DNA from: Bacteroidia bacterium
Lineage (GTDB): Bacteria; Bacteroidota; Bacteroidia; Chitinophagales; Saprospiraceae
Assembly (NCBI GenBank): GCA_030433135.1
Contig: JAUILF010000004.1
Location: 1 to 54,838, forward strand
Direction of reading: 5' to 3'
DNA length: 54,838 nucleotides
This document shows, piece by piece, positions 16,438 through 25,371 of this stretch (position 1 is its first letter; each line of letters begins with the position of its first letter). Below the pieces are notes generated by a model. It saw nothing but the letters and a program-made list of their open reading frames with translations. It was not told the origin of the DNA and made no database searches. Position numbers and translations under genes: made by a program.

Positions 16438-16572
16438 AAATTATTTTCAGTGCATTGCAGAACTCAAATCTGCCCCCGCGTTAGGAGCATTTTAAAGCTT
16501 TCTTGCATATAGTTAACAGGATTTTAAGTTAATCAATATCTGCTGGTACGACTAACTATAAAACCAGTCGTT

Positions 16573-17772
16573 ATGAAAACAACTATACTTTTCTGCATTG
16601 GATTGGCCATAGCCATGACCTCCTGCACCTCAGTAGAAAAAATGGTAGATCAGGGAGACTTTGATTCAGCGATCCACAAATCGCTGCGAAAACTGGCCGG
16701 GAAAGAAAAGCTGAAGGAAAAGTACGTTTTAGCAGCTGAGGAAGCTTTTCGCAAAATCACAACTCGCGATATGGCTAGAATAGAAACGCTAAGGGGGTCG
16801 GAGCAGTCAAAAGCCTGGAGGGAGATTATATCAATCTACGAAAGGATCGGTAATCGCCAGGAAAAAATAGCTGCCTTCCTGCCCCTGATATCCAGGGACG
16901 GTTATAAAGCCAACTTTTCCTTCGTTCGCACCACAACGTTGCTGCCAAGTGCCATTGACCGGTACCTTGAATTGGTGTACAACGAGTCTATGGTCCATAT
17001 GGATCGAGCCCGCGTAGGCTCAAAATTGTCAGCTCGAGATGCTTTTCATCACCTCGACAAGCTGTGGGCATTTACTACTGATTACAGGGATGCATCCACC
17101 TTGCAGAGTGAGGCGGCACAGCTTGGCATACAACACGTCTGGATCAGAGGCCACAATCTCACCCCATTCGAATGGACGGCCACCCAACAAAAACGACTAT
17201 TGAACAACAACTTCAGAGACCATCAATGGATCAAATATCACTTTTCCAGGCCTGCGATGGAACACCAGACACTAACCATGGTGTTTACGCGCTTTGAAGC
17301 AGGCCCCGAGCAGTGGTCTGAAAATCGATATGAAGAAGTCAGGAAGATCCGTGACGGATACAATTATGTACTGGATGAAAATGGTAACGTAAAAAAAGAT
17401 TCACTGGGTAATGACATCAAGGTCAAAGCCTACAAGAAAGTTTACGCCAGAGTCCTGGAAGTACACCAGCAAAAAGAAGCCTACCTGGACGGTGAACTCA
17501 TATTTAATGAAGGCACTATGATGGAGGAAATAATCCCGTTTAACCTCCATGTTGGATTTAACCACCGGTCAGCCACGTTTCAGAGCGACAAGAGAGCACT
17601 GGACAGTGATTCCAGGCAGTTTCTCAATCATGTACCCCTGCCCTATCCTTCGGATTACGAACTCTTTGACCAGGCACTTGACAAAGCAATCCCTGTTATC
17701 GGGAAAAAAGTTGATCAAGACCTATTTACGGAGTTTGAAAACAGGTATACGATGACAGCGTCGACGATGTAG
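16573..17772 (+). CDS. Uncharacterised lipoprotein with TPR-like N-terminus
   Basis: 399 residues. Signal peptide with lipobox MTSC (MKTTILFCIGLAIAMTSC), so it is outer- or inner-membrane anchored. The next 150 residues are helical (MVDQGDFDSAIHKSLRKLAG looks like one TPR unit). The later part is beta-rich and charged, with FEWTATQQKRLL and VKAYKKVYARVLEVHQ. I do not recognise the family. Two mutually exclusive small hairpins lie directly before the start codon (16543-16571). It is followed by R1 copy 2 and the end of the bat operon, convergent to it. Confidence 0.7.
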   Translation: MKTTILFCIGLAIAMTSCTSVEKMVDQGDFDSAIHKSLRKLAGKEKLKEKYVLAAEEAFRKITTRDMARIETLRGSEQSKAWREIISIYERIGNRQEKIAAFLPLISRDGYKANFSFVRTTTLLPSAIDRYLELVYNESMVHMDRARVGSKLSARDAFHHLDKLWAFTTDYRDASTLQSEAAQLGIQHVWIRGHNLTPFEWTATQQKRLLNNNFRDHQWIKYHFSRPAMEHQTLTMVFTRFEAGPEQWSENRYEEVRKIRDGYNYVLDENGNVKKDSLGNDIKVKAYKKVYARVLEVHQQKEAYLDGELIFNEGTMMEEIIPFNLHVGFNHRSATFQSDKRALDSDSRQFLNHVPLPYPSDYELFDQALDKAIPVIGKKVDQDLFTEFENRYTMTASTM

Positions 17773-17923
17773 TGTATTGAACTTGATGATAGGTCCAGCA
17801 TCATAATGGCACCACCAAATTGAGGGTGACCCTACAGGCCACTATATCTGACACCATTCAAATGGGGCGTTGCCCCATCCTATCAGGTCCAGACCTTTCA
17901 GGCCTGGCAATCTAAATACATAT

Positions 17924-17960
17924 TGGCATAAGCCCAGATTTTGTAAGAGGGCTTATGCCA
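17924..17960. repeat. 12-base perfect inverted repeat inside the insertion
   Basis: TGGCATAAGCCC (17924-17935) and GGGCTTATGCCA (17949-17960) with a 13-base loop. A second perfect palindrome, GCCTGGC / GCCAGGC with one central base, follows at 17975-17989. Neither has a T tract. They lie between the R1 left arm and the R2 copy. Confidence 0.8.
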
Positions 17961-18007
17961 TGAGAGTCAAAGATGCCTGGCCGCCAGGCAAAATGCTACA
18001 TGTGCTT

Positions 18008-18432
18008 TTTAACCCGGACTATGCAATAGGCCTTTCTATTACCTGCCTGCGCTACCGCTATGGCAGACCCACCAGAGGTGGAGACAGCAGGCGAGCCAAA
18101 TATGCCTGGCCGGCTGCGTCATTCCCGCCCGACCGGATGGTCATTCGGGCATGGCAGGCAAGTTGCAAATACGGGCACATAAGCCCTTTTTGACCCCGAG
18201 GACTCGAGGCCCCCGCCTTTGACTGGGATGGTGGCCATGGCCTACCCACCCGCTTTCGCGCCCGTCTGGCCAGTCGGACAGGGTTCCCATCATTTCGAGC
18301 ACTGTCGTACTCGACTCTGCGAGATCATTCGGTCATGAGTCAAAAAGGTCCTTGGAGCACTGCGTCCTACATGGCCCGTCTTTATTACTTATTTGGCTCT
18401 CATAACAAAATCCCTTTACAATCCCGGTGCAA
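18008..18432. mobile_element. MITE-like element R2, copy A (long, degraded right end)
   Basis: Begins TTTAACCCGGACTATGCAA and shares several blocks with 39042-39330: ACGGGCACATAAG, CCATGGCCTACCCACCC, and a run of about 60 bases around CGAGCACTGTCGTACTCGAC. It carries about 120 extra bases after the left end and a further insertion near 18268-18285. The right terminal repeat is damaged (ACAATCCCGGTGCAA). No transposase gene is present, so the element is non-autonomous. Confidence 0.65.
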
Positions 18433-18580
18433 TGGAGGGTAAACCTGAAGGGCTTAGTTCTAAAAACCCAAAGCACAGCTTTGGGAAGCAAGATATCTGA
18501 CTTGAGCCCTGTAAGGGCGTATTCCCTTCCAGGACATGGCCACCTTCACCTTTTTCCACCTGAATCACCAGATCCGACTA

Positions 18581-20299
18581 CTAACCTCCCAGCTCCCGAT
18601 CCAAACTGGATATCACCCCAATCGCCATTTCATAGATTTCCTGCATTTTCTCGGTCTTGCTGATGTGGGCGTAAAGAGCCAGGTCACATTGATCCAGCAG
18701 AGTAAGTACCTGGTCGCGAAGTTCATCTTCAAAGCCACGCTCGCTCAGCACCTTAGCGATATGGTCCCGGCTCAACTCAGCGACGGGTATGTCCAGTTTG
18801 TATGAAATGAAATTCTTGACACTAAAGGCAATTTCCTCAAAAAAGGATGAGTGATTCGACTCGTCCATGTATTCCCTGGCCTTTTCAAGACGGGCCCTGG
18901 CAATTTCGGAGTGATCAGTCACTTCATCGGCTGCATCATTCCTGGTCTTATTTCGTACAAACAAAAAGAGGAATCCTAGTAAAGGAAGTGATGCAGTTGC
19001 CCAATACCAGGGTTGCAAAATGATCGAGCTGCTGACACGGTTCAGCCTGGTGCTATACATGATCGGTCTCAAAGAGCCATCTTCCGTCGTTGCCAGTTCA
19101 TGATCTCCCCGGCTTGATGACAGTCCTTTTCCCTGCCTGATGGTTACCCGGAAGCTATCCGTATGGGTTCTGTATTGATTCGATTTCGGGTCAAAATAGG
19201 TAAAGGATGGTGTCAGGGCATAAGTTCCGGGTTCAGTCCCGGTAATAAGGTATTCAATGGTTTTAACTCCTCTGACCGAGTCGGTGGCATTAATCATTTT
19301 CTCGTCGCGGATCCTGGGCTCATACTGATCGAAAACTTCGGGCAAGGTTAATTCCGGAGGGCGGATCGTCTTAACATCTCCACTGCCAGTGACCTGCAAC
19401 TGCAGCGTGATCGCATCGTCTGTAGAAGCCTCCTGGGAGGATATTCTAAACCGGGCATCAAAGCTGCCAACTGCCCCGGCAAACTCCGGTGGTGCTCCAT
19501 CATAGGCAGAACGAACGTGCAGGGTAACAGCATTGGATGTGAGGTTTTTGGTCTGCAGACTGAAGTTTGAGAAAAAACTCCGCCGCCTTCCATCACTGGA
19601 CGGTATACCAATTCTTACCACTAAAGGATCTATTTCGATGATGCCGCTTTGCTGTGGAAAGACAGAAACCTTCCTCAACACTTTGGTGGTGTATTGTTTT
19701 CCTCCTATAACCTCCCGGGTTACCGGTTCGCGATAGGCATCCAGCAATTGGCTAAAACATCCATCGTAGCTGCTCTCTTTGATGACGTTGTAATTTTCAA
19801 TATTAACCTGGGTATAGATCTTATACCTGATGGTCACCTGTTGTCCTATATAAACTCCGGTGGTATCCAGCTCCGCTCTCAAGAAGATCCTTGACGCATC
19901 TCCGCTCTTTGCAGCCGCCATTTCGTCTTTGCCTTTCACTACCTCCACGGAAAGAGCGTTGGATCGCAGTGTATTTCCCTTCACGACAATCGTAGCACCT
20001 TCAATGGTAAACTTTCCTGGCTTCGTTGCCTGCAGCATGTAGGTAAAACCAATCGAAGTTGAACTCTTTCCATTGATGAACGTAGACCTGTAAGACTGAG
20101 ACGGACCACTAACTACCCGGAAGGATCCAAACGAGGGCGGCTGAAAGTTATCGCCTTCTCCATTCTCAAGGGTAAAAGATACTTCGAATGTTCCTCCCTC
20201 CACTACCTGACGTGCATCAGTAGTAGCCTTGAAGTTAACCTGGGCTTCGAGCGATAAGGTCAGAAATGCAAAAATGAAAAGACAATATCTAGTGAGCAT
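18581..20299 (-). CDS. batD: BatD family protein (aerotolerance operon)
   Basis: 572 residues: signal peptide (MLTRYCLFIFAFLTLSLEAQ), a BatD domain that opens VNFKATTDARQVVEGGTFEVSF and contains the typical PPSFGSFRVVSGPSQS, further beta domains, a transmembrane helix near residue 425 (WYWATASLPLLGFLFLFV) and a cytoplasmic helical tail. Bat proteins work with MoxR ATPase and VWA proteins; loss affects aerotolerance or envelope stress in Bacteroides and Leptospira (family knowledge). It is the last gene of the operon, two bases after the short BatD gene. R1 copy 2 lies just beyond its end. Confidence 0.9.
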   Translation of the reverse strand: MLTRYCLFIFAFLTLSLEAQVNFKATTDARQVVEGGTFEVSFTLENGEGDNFQPPSFGSFRVVSGPSQSYRSTFINGKSSTSIGFTYMLQATKPGKFTIEGATIVVKGNTLRSNALSVEVVKGKDEMAAAKSGDASRIFLRAELDTTGVYIGQQVTIRYKIYTQVNIENYNVIKESSYDGCFSQLLDAYREPVTREVIGGKQYTTKVLRKVSVFPQQSGIIEIDPLVVRIGIPSSDGRRRSFFSNFSLQTKNLTSNAVTLHVRSAYDGAPPEFAGAVGSFDARFRISSQEASTDDAITLQLQVTGSGDVKTIRPPELTLPEVFDQYEPRIRDEKMINATDSVRGVKTIEYLITGTEPGTYALTPSFTYFDPKSNQYRTHTDSFRVTIRQGKGLSSSRGDHELATTEDGSLRPIMYSTRLNRVSSSIILQPWYWATASLPLLGFLFLFVRNKTRNDAADEVTDHSEIARARLEKAREYMDESNHSSFFEEIAFSVKNFISYKLDIPVAELSRDHIAKVLSERGFEDELRDQVLTLLDQCDLALYAHISKTEKMQEIYEMAIGVISSLDRELGG

Positions 20300-20301
20300 C
20301 C

Positions 20302-20814
20302 CTATATCTTGGTGACTTTCAACTTCTTCTTTTTTGCCGGTGGTTGCACCTGCGGACCTCCAAACCAGCCCGGAAACTGGGCCTGGTTGTCGTCAGAAAG
20401 AAAATGGTTTTGCTCAATGCCCTCCGGGTTGGGCAGACAAAAGATCTCCATGGGACTCGTCTCCCAGGTTTTTTCATCGGTCACGTAGAAGGCCGGAGGC
20501 AAAAATAAAACTCCCGGTTCTGTGGGCCTGAGAACATAACTATAACTCGACGACTGCGAAGTGACACCATTGACAAATTGCATGCGATTGGTCTGGTTTG
20601 GACCACGTATGACATCGAATCCATCGAAAGAAGGAGGTTCAAATGAGCCACTGATGTTTTGAGCCGAATACCTGATTTCAAACACATTTCCATGATATAC
20701 AGAATCAGAACTAATCTCTATCTGAAAAGCCTGGTCCTGAGCCATCAATGCTCCTCCACTCAGTACACTGAGGAACATCACCAATCGAATCACTTGTAAC
20801 AATTGCATTTTCAT
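20302..20814 (-). CDS. Short BatD paralogue, single N-terminal domain
   Basis: 170 residues. The ATG at 20814 gives MKMQLLQVIRLVMFLSVLSG as signal peptide; the longer frame would use TTG at 20823 and overlap batC. The mature part repeats the opening of the neighbouring BatD: FEPPSFDGFDVIRGPNQTNRM compares with FQPPSFGSFRVVSGPSQSYR. It then ends with a basic tail (PPAKKKKLKVTKI), without the later domains or transmembrane helix. It looks like a tandem duplication of the N-terminal domain, exported and soluble. It may act as a partner or decoy of full BatD (inference). Confidence 0.8.
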   Translation of the reverse strand: MKMQLLQVIRLVMFLSVLSGGALMAQDQAFQIEISSDSVYHGNVFEIRYSAQNISGSFEPPSFDGFDVIRGPNQTNRMQFVNGVTSQSSSYSYVLRPTEPGVLFLPPAFYVTDEKTWETSPMEIFCLPNPEGIEQNHFLSDDNQAQFPGWFGGPQVQPPAKKKKLKVTKI

Positions 20815-20816
20815 GA

Positions 20817-21548
20817 TTACCAATCTTTACTGTTCTTAGGTTTTCCTGCTTCTTTATTTCTCAGCTTTTCCTGTACCTTTTTGTCTTCCTCATCAATAAT
20901 TTCCAACAGCTGCATAGCCTGTTCCTTGGAGAGTTTTTGCTCCATTTCTTCCTGCGACTGTTGTTCCTGTTCACTATCTGATGACTGCTGCTGTGGCTGC
21001 TGTTGTTGTTGCTGGTCTTGCTGTTGCTGCTGCTCTTGCTGGTCTTCCTGATCCTGATTCTGATCTTCCTGCTGTTGCTGCTGTTGCTGCTGCTGTTGTT
21101 CCTGCATTTTGAGTTGTTGTAAGGCCATCAACAGGTTTTGCTTGGCCTCAAGGTCTGCAGGATTGGTCATCAGTGCCTGTTTATAAGCATTGACACTTTC
21201 GTCATACTTTTCATTCAGAAAATGCGCATTACCCAGGTTGTAATAGGCTCTCGACTTCTGCTCCGGATCAGTCATGGACTCGGCAGCCTTTTGATATTCA
21301 CGGGCAGCTTCTTCATAACGATTCTGGTTATAAATGGCGTTGCCGAGGTTAAAATTGCCTTTTTCATCTCCGTCCAGGATATTAGCCTTGCGATAGTCTT
21401 CTTCAGCATCCTGGTACGAATCCCGGTCATAACTCTTATCGGCATTGCGACGCAAGTCATGAGCCTGCCCCTTTGATTGTGCAGCAGCAGAACCAACTAA
21501 CAGCAGGCCCAAAAACCCGGTCATCAGTACTTTACTTAATGCGTGCAT
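20817..21548 (-). CDS. batC: BatC-type TPR protein with glutamine-rich tail
   Basis: 243 residues. Signal peptide MHALSKVLMTGFLGLLLVGSAAAQ, then TPR units (NLGNAIYNQNRYEEAAREYQ, YYNLGNAHFLNEKYDESV). A region of about 60 residues follows made almost wholly of Gln with Asp, Glu and Ser, including a run of eleven Gln. It ends in a charged helix (LSKEQAMQLLEIIDEEDKKVQ). The TPR part fits the BatC/BatE scaffold of the Bat complex. The first codons overlap batB by 17 bases; an internal ATG at 21524 is the alternative start. The coding triplets of the Gln tract (CAA/CAG) could slip in replication. Confidence 0.9.
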   Translation of the reverse strand: MHALSKVLMTGFLGLLLVGSAAAQSKGQAHDLRRNADKSYDRDSYQDAEEDYRKANILDGDEKGNFNLGNAIYNQNRYEEAAREYQKAAESMTDPEQKSRAYYNLGNAHFLNEKYDESVNAYKQALMTNPADLEAKQNLLMALQQLKMQEQQQQQQQQQQEDQNQDQEDQQEQQQQQDQQQQQQPQQQSSDSEQEQQSQEEMEQKLSKEQAMQLLEIIDEEDKKVQEKLRNKEAGKPKNSKDW

Positions 21549-22557
21549 ACAAAGTTTCTTTTATACTAAGGTTGCTATTCAATAACCATTGCAAAATCAG
21601 CAACACAACGGCTCCACCCAGAAATAACTGGAAATAACTTTCATACGAAGTAAAGGAGCGCTCCTCAAATTCCTCCTTCTCCAGATTTTCAATCTTATTA
21701 TCTAATGCATTTAAAATCGTTGTTGTTCCATTAAGGTAAAAATATTCGCCTCCACCTACCGACGCCAGTTCATTAAGCAGCGTTTCATTCAATGAAGTAC
21801 GGACTGGCTGACCCTGATTATCGCGTTTCCAGTCCTGACTTCCCCGAGTCTGGATGGGGATAAACGATCCTTCAGCGGTTCCAACTCCCACGGTAAAGAT
21901 CAGCATCCCATCATCCTGGGCGGCTCTTGCTTTCTCAATGGCTTCAGCATCGTGGTCCTCGCCATCAGAGATGATAATCAGGGTGCGGTGAAACTTTGGA
22001 TCACCGGTAAAGCCCTCTGTTGCCTTGTCAATGGCATCCCCCAGTGCCGTGCCCTGGGTAGCTGCCATTCCAGGGTTGGCTGATCGAACAAATATTTGCG
22101 CTGCGGCATAATCAGTGGTCAATGGCATCTGGAGATAGGCATTACCGGCAAAAAGGATCAGCCCTATCCTTTCTCCTTTCAATTCTTCAATAAGATCGAG
22201 GGTAAACTTTCTCGCCAACTCCAACCTGCTGGGAGCCACATCCTCACAGTACATACTGTTGGATATATCCAGTGCAATGAAAATATCTGTACTTCGGGTC
22301 TTTACCTTTTCGCGTTTGGCTCCCCATTGTGGATTAGCCCAGGCAATAATCAGCAATGCAAAAATGAGCAGAGTCAGGATCTGAGACCATTTTCGCTTAC
22401 GGGCAGACTGAAACACAGTAATCTGACGAATCAAACCCATCTCTCCGAGTTTACTTCCCTGTTTTTGATACCATATCCAGGACAAGTAGAGCAGCACCAC
22501 CAGGGGCACCAGTCCCGCCAGGTAGATCAAATAATAATCGTGCTCAAATCGAAACAT
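21532..22557 (-). CDS. batB: BatB, VWA-domain membrane protein
   Basis: 341 residues. An N-terminal membrane segment (YYLIYLAGLVPLVVLLYLSW) and a second (QILTLLIFALLIIAWA) precede a von Willebrand A domain (about 90-290). Its metal site is DISNSM, the threonine in TTDYAAA/TQGTALGD, and SDGEDHD. A C-terminal helix anchors it again (LFLGGAVVLLILQWLL). It pairs with BatA in the inner membrane with the VWA domain facing the periplasm. The gene is nine bases downstream of batA and overlaps batC. Confidence 0.93.
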   Translation of the reverse strand: MFRFEHDYYLIYLAGLVPLVVLLYLSWIWYQKQGSKLGEMGLIRQITVFQSARKRKWSQILTLLIFALLIIAWANPQWGAKREKVKTRSTDIFIALDISNSMYCEDVAPSRLELARKFTLDLIEELKGERIGLILFAGNAYLQMPLTTDYAAAQIFVRSANPGMAATQGTALGDAIDKATEGFTGDPKFHRTLIIISDGEDHDAEAIEKARAAQDDGMLIFTVGVGTAEGSFIPIQTRGSQDWKRDNQGQPVRTSLNETLLNELASVGGGEYFYLNGTTTILNALDNKIENLEKEEFEERSFTSYESYFQLFLGGAVVLLILQWLLNSNLSIKETLYARIK

Positions 22558-22566
22558 ATTCAGTCC

Positions 22567-23568
22567 TTATGGATACGTTCTCAGTAAAGTCAAACTCAAC
22601 ACCATATGCAAAACAAAGAGGATGATGCCCAGCCGCAAAAAGACGCCAAATTCATCACTATAGCGTTTAAACGTAGTGACCTCCCTTTCTGTTTTTTCTA
22701 ATTGATCAATCTCATCATAGACCAGTGCCAGGCTTTCTTCTGACGTAGCACGGAAATATTTACCTCCCGTGATTTCAGCTATTTGTTGCAGGAGTGGCTC
22801 ATTAATCATGACCCGGGCATAATCAAAGACATAACTGCCGTCAGAGCGCTTGCCCTGGGGTGTAAGTGCCATCCCCTTGCTGCCCACGCCGATGGTATAA
22901 ACCGTCTGTCCCAGTTCGCGCGCCATCTCAGCAGCAGTGAGAGGCTTGATATAGCCGGTATTGTTATCACCATCGGTCAACAGGATGATCACCCGGCTTT
23001 TGGCCTCACTATCCTTCAGCCGGTTGACAGCAGTAGCCAGCCCCATCCCGATAGCAGTTCCCTCTTCCAGGAACCCGCATTGCAATTGAGAAAGAAACCT
23101 CTTCACAATACGATGGTCACTGGTCAGCGGACACTGTGTAAAACTTTCTCCGGAAAAGACAACCAGGCCAATGTGGTCATCTACCCTCTTGGTGACAAAT
23201 TCTGCCGCCACTCTTTTACTGACTTCGAGTCTGTCAGGGCTAAAATCCTTGGCCAGCATACTGCTGGATAAGTCAAGTGCCAGGACAATGTCAATGCCTT
23301 CTGCAGTCACCTCTTCTTCCTTCAGGGCCAGCTGAGGCCTGGCCAGGGCCAGGATAAACGAAGTCAGGGCCAGCCAAAATAAGATGGGCAAATACCGCAC
23401 CGCCCTGGCCCTTAATGTAGCCGCACCAAACCCTTTTACCGTAGACACCTTGAGCGAAGGCAAACGATGCTCCCCATAGAAGTGATAGTAGACCATGAGC
23501 GGTATGGCTACCAACAATGTCAGAAACCACGGACTTTCAAATTCGATATTTGTTATAAAGTCAATCAT
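22567..23568 (-). CDS. batA: BatA, VWA-domain membrane protein
   Basis: 333 residues. Two N-terminal membrane helices (WFLTLLVAIPLMVYYHF and LPILFWLALTSFILALARP) lead to a VWA domain with metal motif DLSSSM, TSD at the expected threonine position, EEGTAIGMGLA and LTDGDNNTG, then a C-terminal helix. This is the paralogue partner of BatB. Its start overlaps the upstream DUF4381-like gene by eight bases, consistent with one polycistronic message. Substrates of the complex are unknown. Confidence 0.93.
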   Translation of the reverse strand: MIDFITNIEFESPWFLTLLVAIPLMVYYHFYGEHRLPSLKVSTVKGFGAATLRARAVRYLPILFWLALTSFILALARPQLALKEEEVTAEGIDIVLALDLSSSMLAKDFSPDRLEVSKRVAAEFVTKRVDDHIGLVVFSGESFTQCPLTSDHRIVKRFLSQLQCGFLEEGTAIGMGLATAVNRLKDSEAKSRVIILLTDGDNNTGYIKPLTAAEMARELGQTVYTIGVGSKGMALTPQGKRSDGSYVFDYARVMINEPLLQQIAEITGGKYFRATSEESLALVYDEIDQLEKTEREVTTFKRYSDEFGVFLRLGIILFVLHMVLSLTLLRTYP

Positions 23569-24478
23569 CTGAGTCTTCTACAATAACGGTTTCTTCGACT
23601 TTTGTTCTAATGACAAATTGCTCCGCTTTTTCCATGAAAACCGAGTGTATATCCACCTCCGGCTGTGCTTTGGCAAATTTGATAAGGTCAGCCATGTTCA
23701 GGATCTGATCCAGGTCTGACATCAATTCAGCACTTAACTCTTTACTTTTCAATCCACCAAGTATTTCTCCTGTAGTCATCTCCAGCGCCCGGATTTCAAA
23801 TCTATCCTCAATGTAGGCCCTGATTATATGGGTAAGCTCTGACTGATATTGTTTGATTTCACCTTGCTGCCATAGCTTCTTTTTCTTTAGAATGGCTAAT
23901 TGCTGCAACGCCGTTTCATGGGCCGGCACAGGCACTTCTATCACTTCCGGCTCCTTTTGAGCCGCTTTTTTACGTAGGAAGATCAAGCCAATTAAGAGAA
24001 GTCCCAGCGATACGGCAATGATATAAGGAATAAAATCCCGTATGGTAAGAGGCTCCTTCAAAATGGGTTTTATCGGGACCAGACCTGTAGAATCCACCAT
24101 AACCGCATTGACTTCGAGTGACAACTGATTTGAATAAGCTGTGTCCATCATTCCGCCCCTGCGATAAGGTAACTTCAGTGGAGGTAACTTGATGTAGCCG
24201 GTATCGAAGACGGCAAAAACCACCCTCTGTTCGTATGCACCGGAACCAGCGGGCTGCCAGGGCTGAACATCCAAAGGCGCAAACCCGAGTTCTCCCCATG
24301 ATGCAAAACTCACTGAGTCTGGCACAAAGTCAGACTGCCCTCTGGCTTCAATCCACAAGGTCCGCTGATCACCAATGAGCATCTGGTTGCTATCCACCCT
24401 GCATTGCAGATCCACCTGTGCCCACAGGGACTGGCAAAACAGGGCCATGAATAACATATACACCAACCTACAACTCAT
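23561..24478 (-). CDS. BatD-like/DUF4381-like membrane protein of the bat operon
   Basis: 305 residues: signal peptide MSCRLVYMLFMALFCQSLWA, an exported beta domain of about 140 residues, one transmembrane helix (IPYIIAVSLGLLLIGLIFL), then a cytoplasmic helical domain with IRAYIEDRFEIRALEMTTGEIL, the pattern seen in DUF4381-type and BatD C-terminal regions. It always sits between the DUF58 and batA genes in this operon type. Its start overlaps the DUF58 gene stop by four bases (ATGA). It probably links MoxR/DUF58 in the cytoplasm to the Bat membrane proteins (inference). Confidence 0.75.
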   Translation of the reverse strand: MSCRLVYMLFMALFCQSLWAQVDLQCRVDSNQMLIGDQRTLWIEARGQSDFVPDSVSFASWGELGFAPLDVQPWQPAGSGAYEQRVVFAVFDTGYIKLPPLKLPYRRGGMMDTAYSNQLSLEVNAVMVDSTGLVPIKPILKEPLTIRDFIPYIIAVSLGLLLIGLIFLRKKAAQKEPEVIEVPVPAHETALQQLAILKKKKLWQQGEIKQYQSELTHIIRAYIEDRFEIRALEMTTGEILGGLKSKELSAELMSDLDQILNMADLIKFAKAQPEVDIHSVFMEKAEQFVIRTKVEETVIVEDSDD

Positions 24479-25344
24479 CTTGCCCGTTTTTTAAAAAACC
24501 GATGTAGAGCGATAATGTAGGATTCCCTTGATTCCAGATTGATGATATCTGCCCCGCTCTTATTAAACAGTGAAGTCAGTTCTGCTTCTTTCCTGGTAAA
24601 CGCCTCTTCATGATTTGAACGAATAGTCTCGCTGGAAGAATCCAACAACATTTCTTCTCCGGATTCAGAGTCAATGATTCGAATCAAACCGGCGTTGGGC
24701 AAAGTTTTTTCAAAGGGGTCATAGATGTGCATACCGACGATATCATGTCTTCTTGCTGCCACCTGTAAGGGTTGCTGAAATGAAGGGGCAATGAAGTCAC
24801 TCAATAGAAAGCAAATGCTCTTCTTTTTCACCAGGTTGTTAAAATATTGTAGTGCATCTCCAATATTGGTAGTTGTACCTACAGGTTTGCTATCTACCAG
24901 TTCTCTGATAATTCGCAGGATGTGCTTGCGCCCTTTTTTAGGGGGAATATACATCTGTACTTCATCAGCAAATAAGATCAAACCCACCTTGTCATTATTA
25001 CTGATGGCTGAAAAAGCCAGCACGGCACAGATTTCGGTGACCAGATCCTTTCGCAAATACATTTGAGTACCAAAAAACGATGACGGACTCAAATCCACCA
25101 ACAACATGACCGTGAGCTCCCTTTCTTCCTCAAAAACCTTGACATGCGGAATACCGGTCCTGGCAGTCACATTCCATTCAATGTTGCGTACATCATCACC
25201 ATATTGATAATCACGTACTTCACTGAAGGACATACCTCTACCTTTAAAGGCACTATGGTACTCTCCGGAAAAGAGTTCCTTACTGATGCCCTTCGTCTTG
25301 ATTTCAATCTTTCTGACCTTCTTAATCAGCTCGCTTGTATCCAT
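24475..25344 (-). CDS. DUF58 domain protein
   Basis: 289 residues, cytoplasmic. It has the DUF58 signature SEVRDYQYGDDVRNIEWNVTAR near residue 40 and a VWA-like core (VMLLVDLSPSSFFG, NDKVGLILFAD, SICFLLSDF). In MoxR-linked operons it is a partner of the AAA+ ATPase (family knowledge). It follows moxR by 27 bases and overlaps the next gene. No membrane segment is visible, unlike many longer DUF58 proteins. Confidence 0.92.
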   Translation of the reverse strand: MDTSELIKKVRKIEIKTKGISKELFSGEYHSAFKGRGMSFSEVRDYQYGDDVRNIEWNVTARTGIPHVKVFEEERELTVMLLVDLSPSSFFGTQMYLRKDLVTEICAVLAFSAISNNDKVGLILFADEVQMYIPPKKGRKHILRIIRELVDSKPVGTTTNIGDALQYFNNLVKKKSICFLLSDFIAPSFQQPLQVAARRHDIVGMHIYDPFEKTLPNAGLIRIIDSESGEEMLLDSSSETIRSNHEEAFTRKEAELTSLFNKSGADIINLESRESYIIALHRFFKKRAR

Positions 25345-25371
25345 AAGTTCAGGTCAATTGGCCTCTTCAGA

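Larger units (their letters stand above)
17820..18530. repeat. Repeat R1, copy 2, split by a 522-base insertion
   Basis: Left arm 17820-17915 matches 15558-15653 over the same 96 bases with few changes, including TGGGGCGTTGCCCCA. The right arm 18438-18530 matches 15680-15772, including CCCAAAGC/GCTTTGGG. Between the arms are 522 bases instead of 26. The insertion holds R2 copy A (18008-18432) and a long inverted repeat (17924-17960). Like copy 1 it sits between convergent genes (a lipoprotein and batD). Confidence 0.75.
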
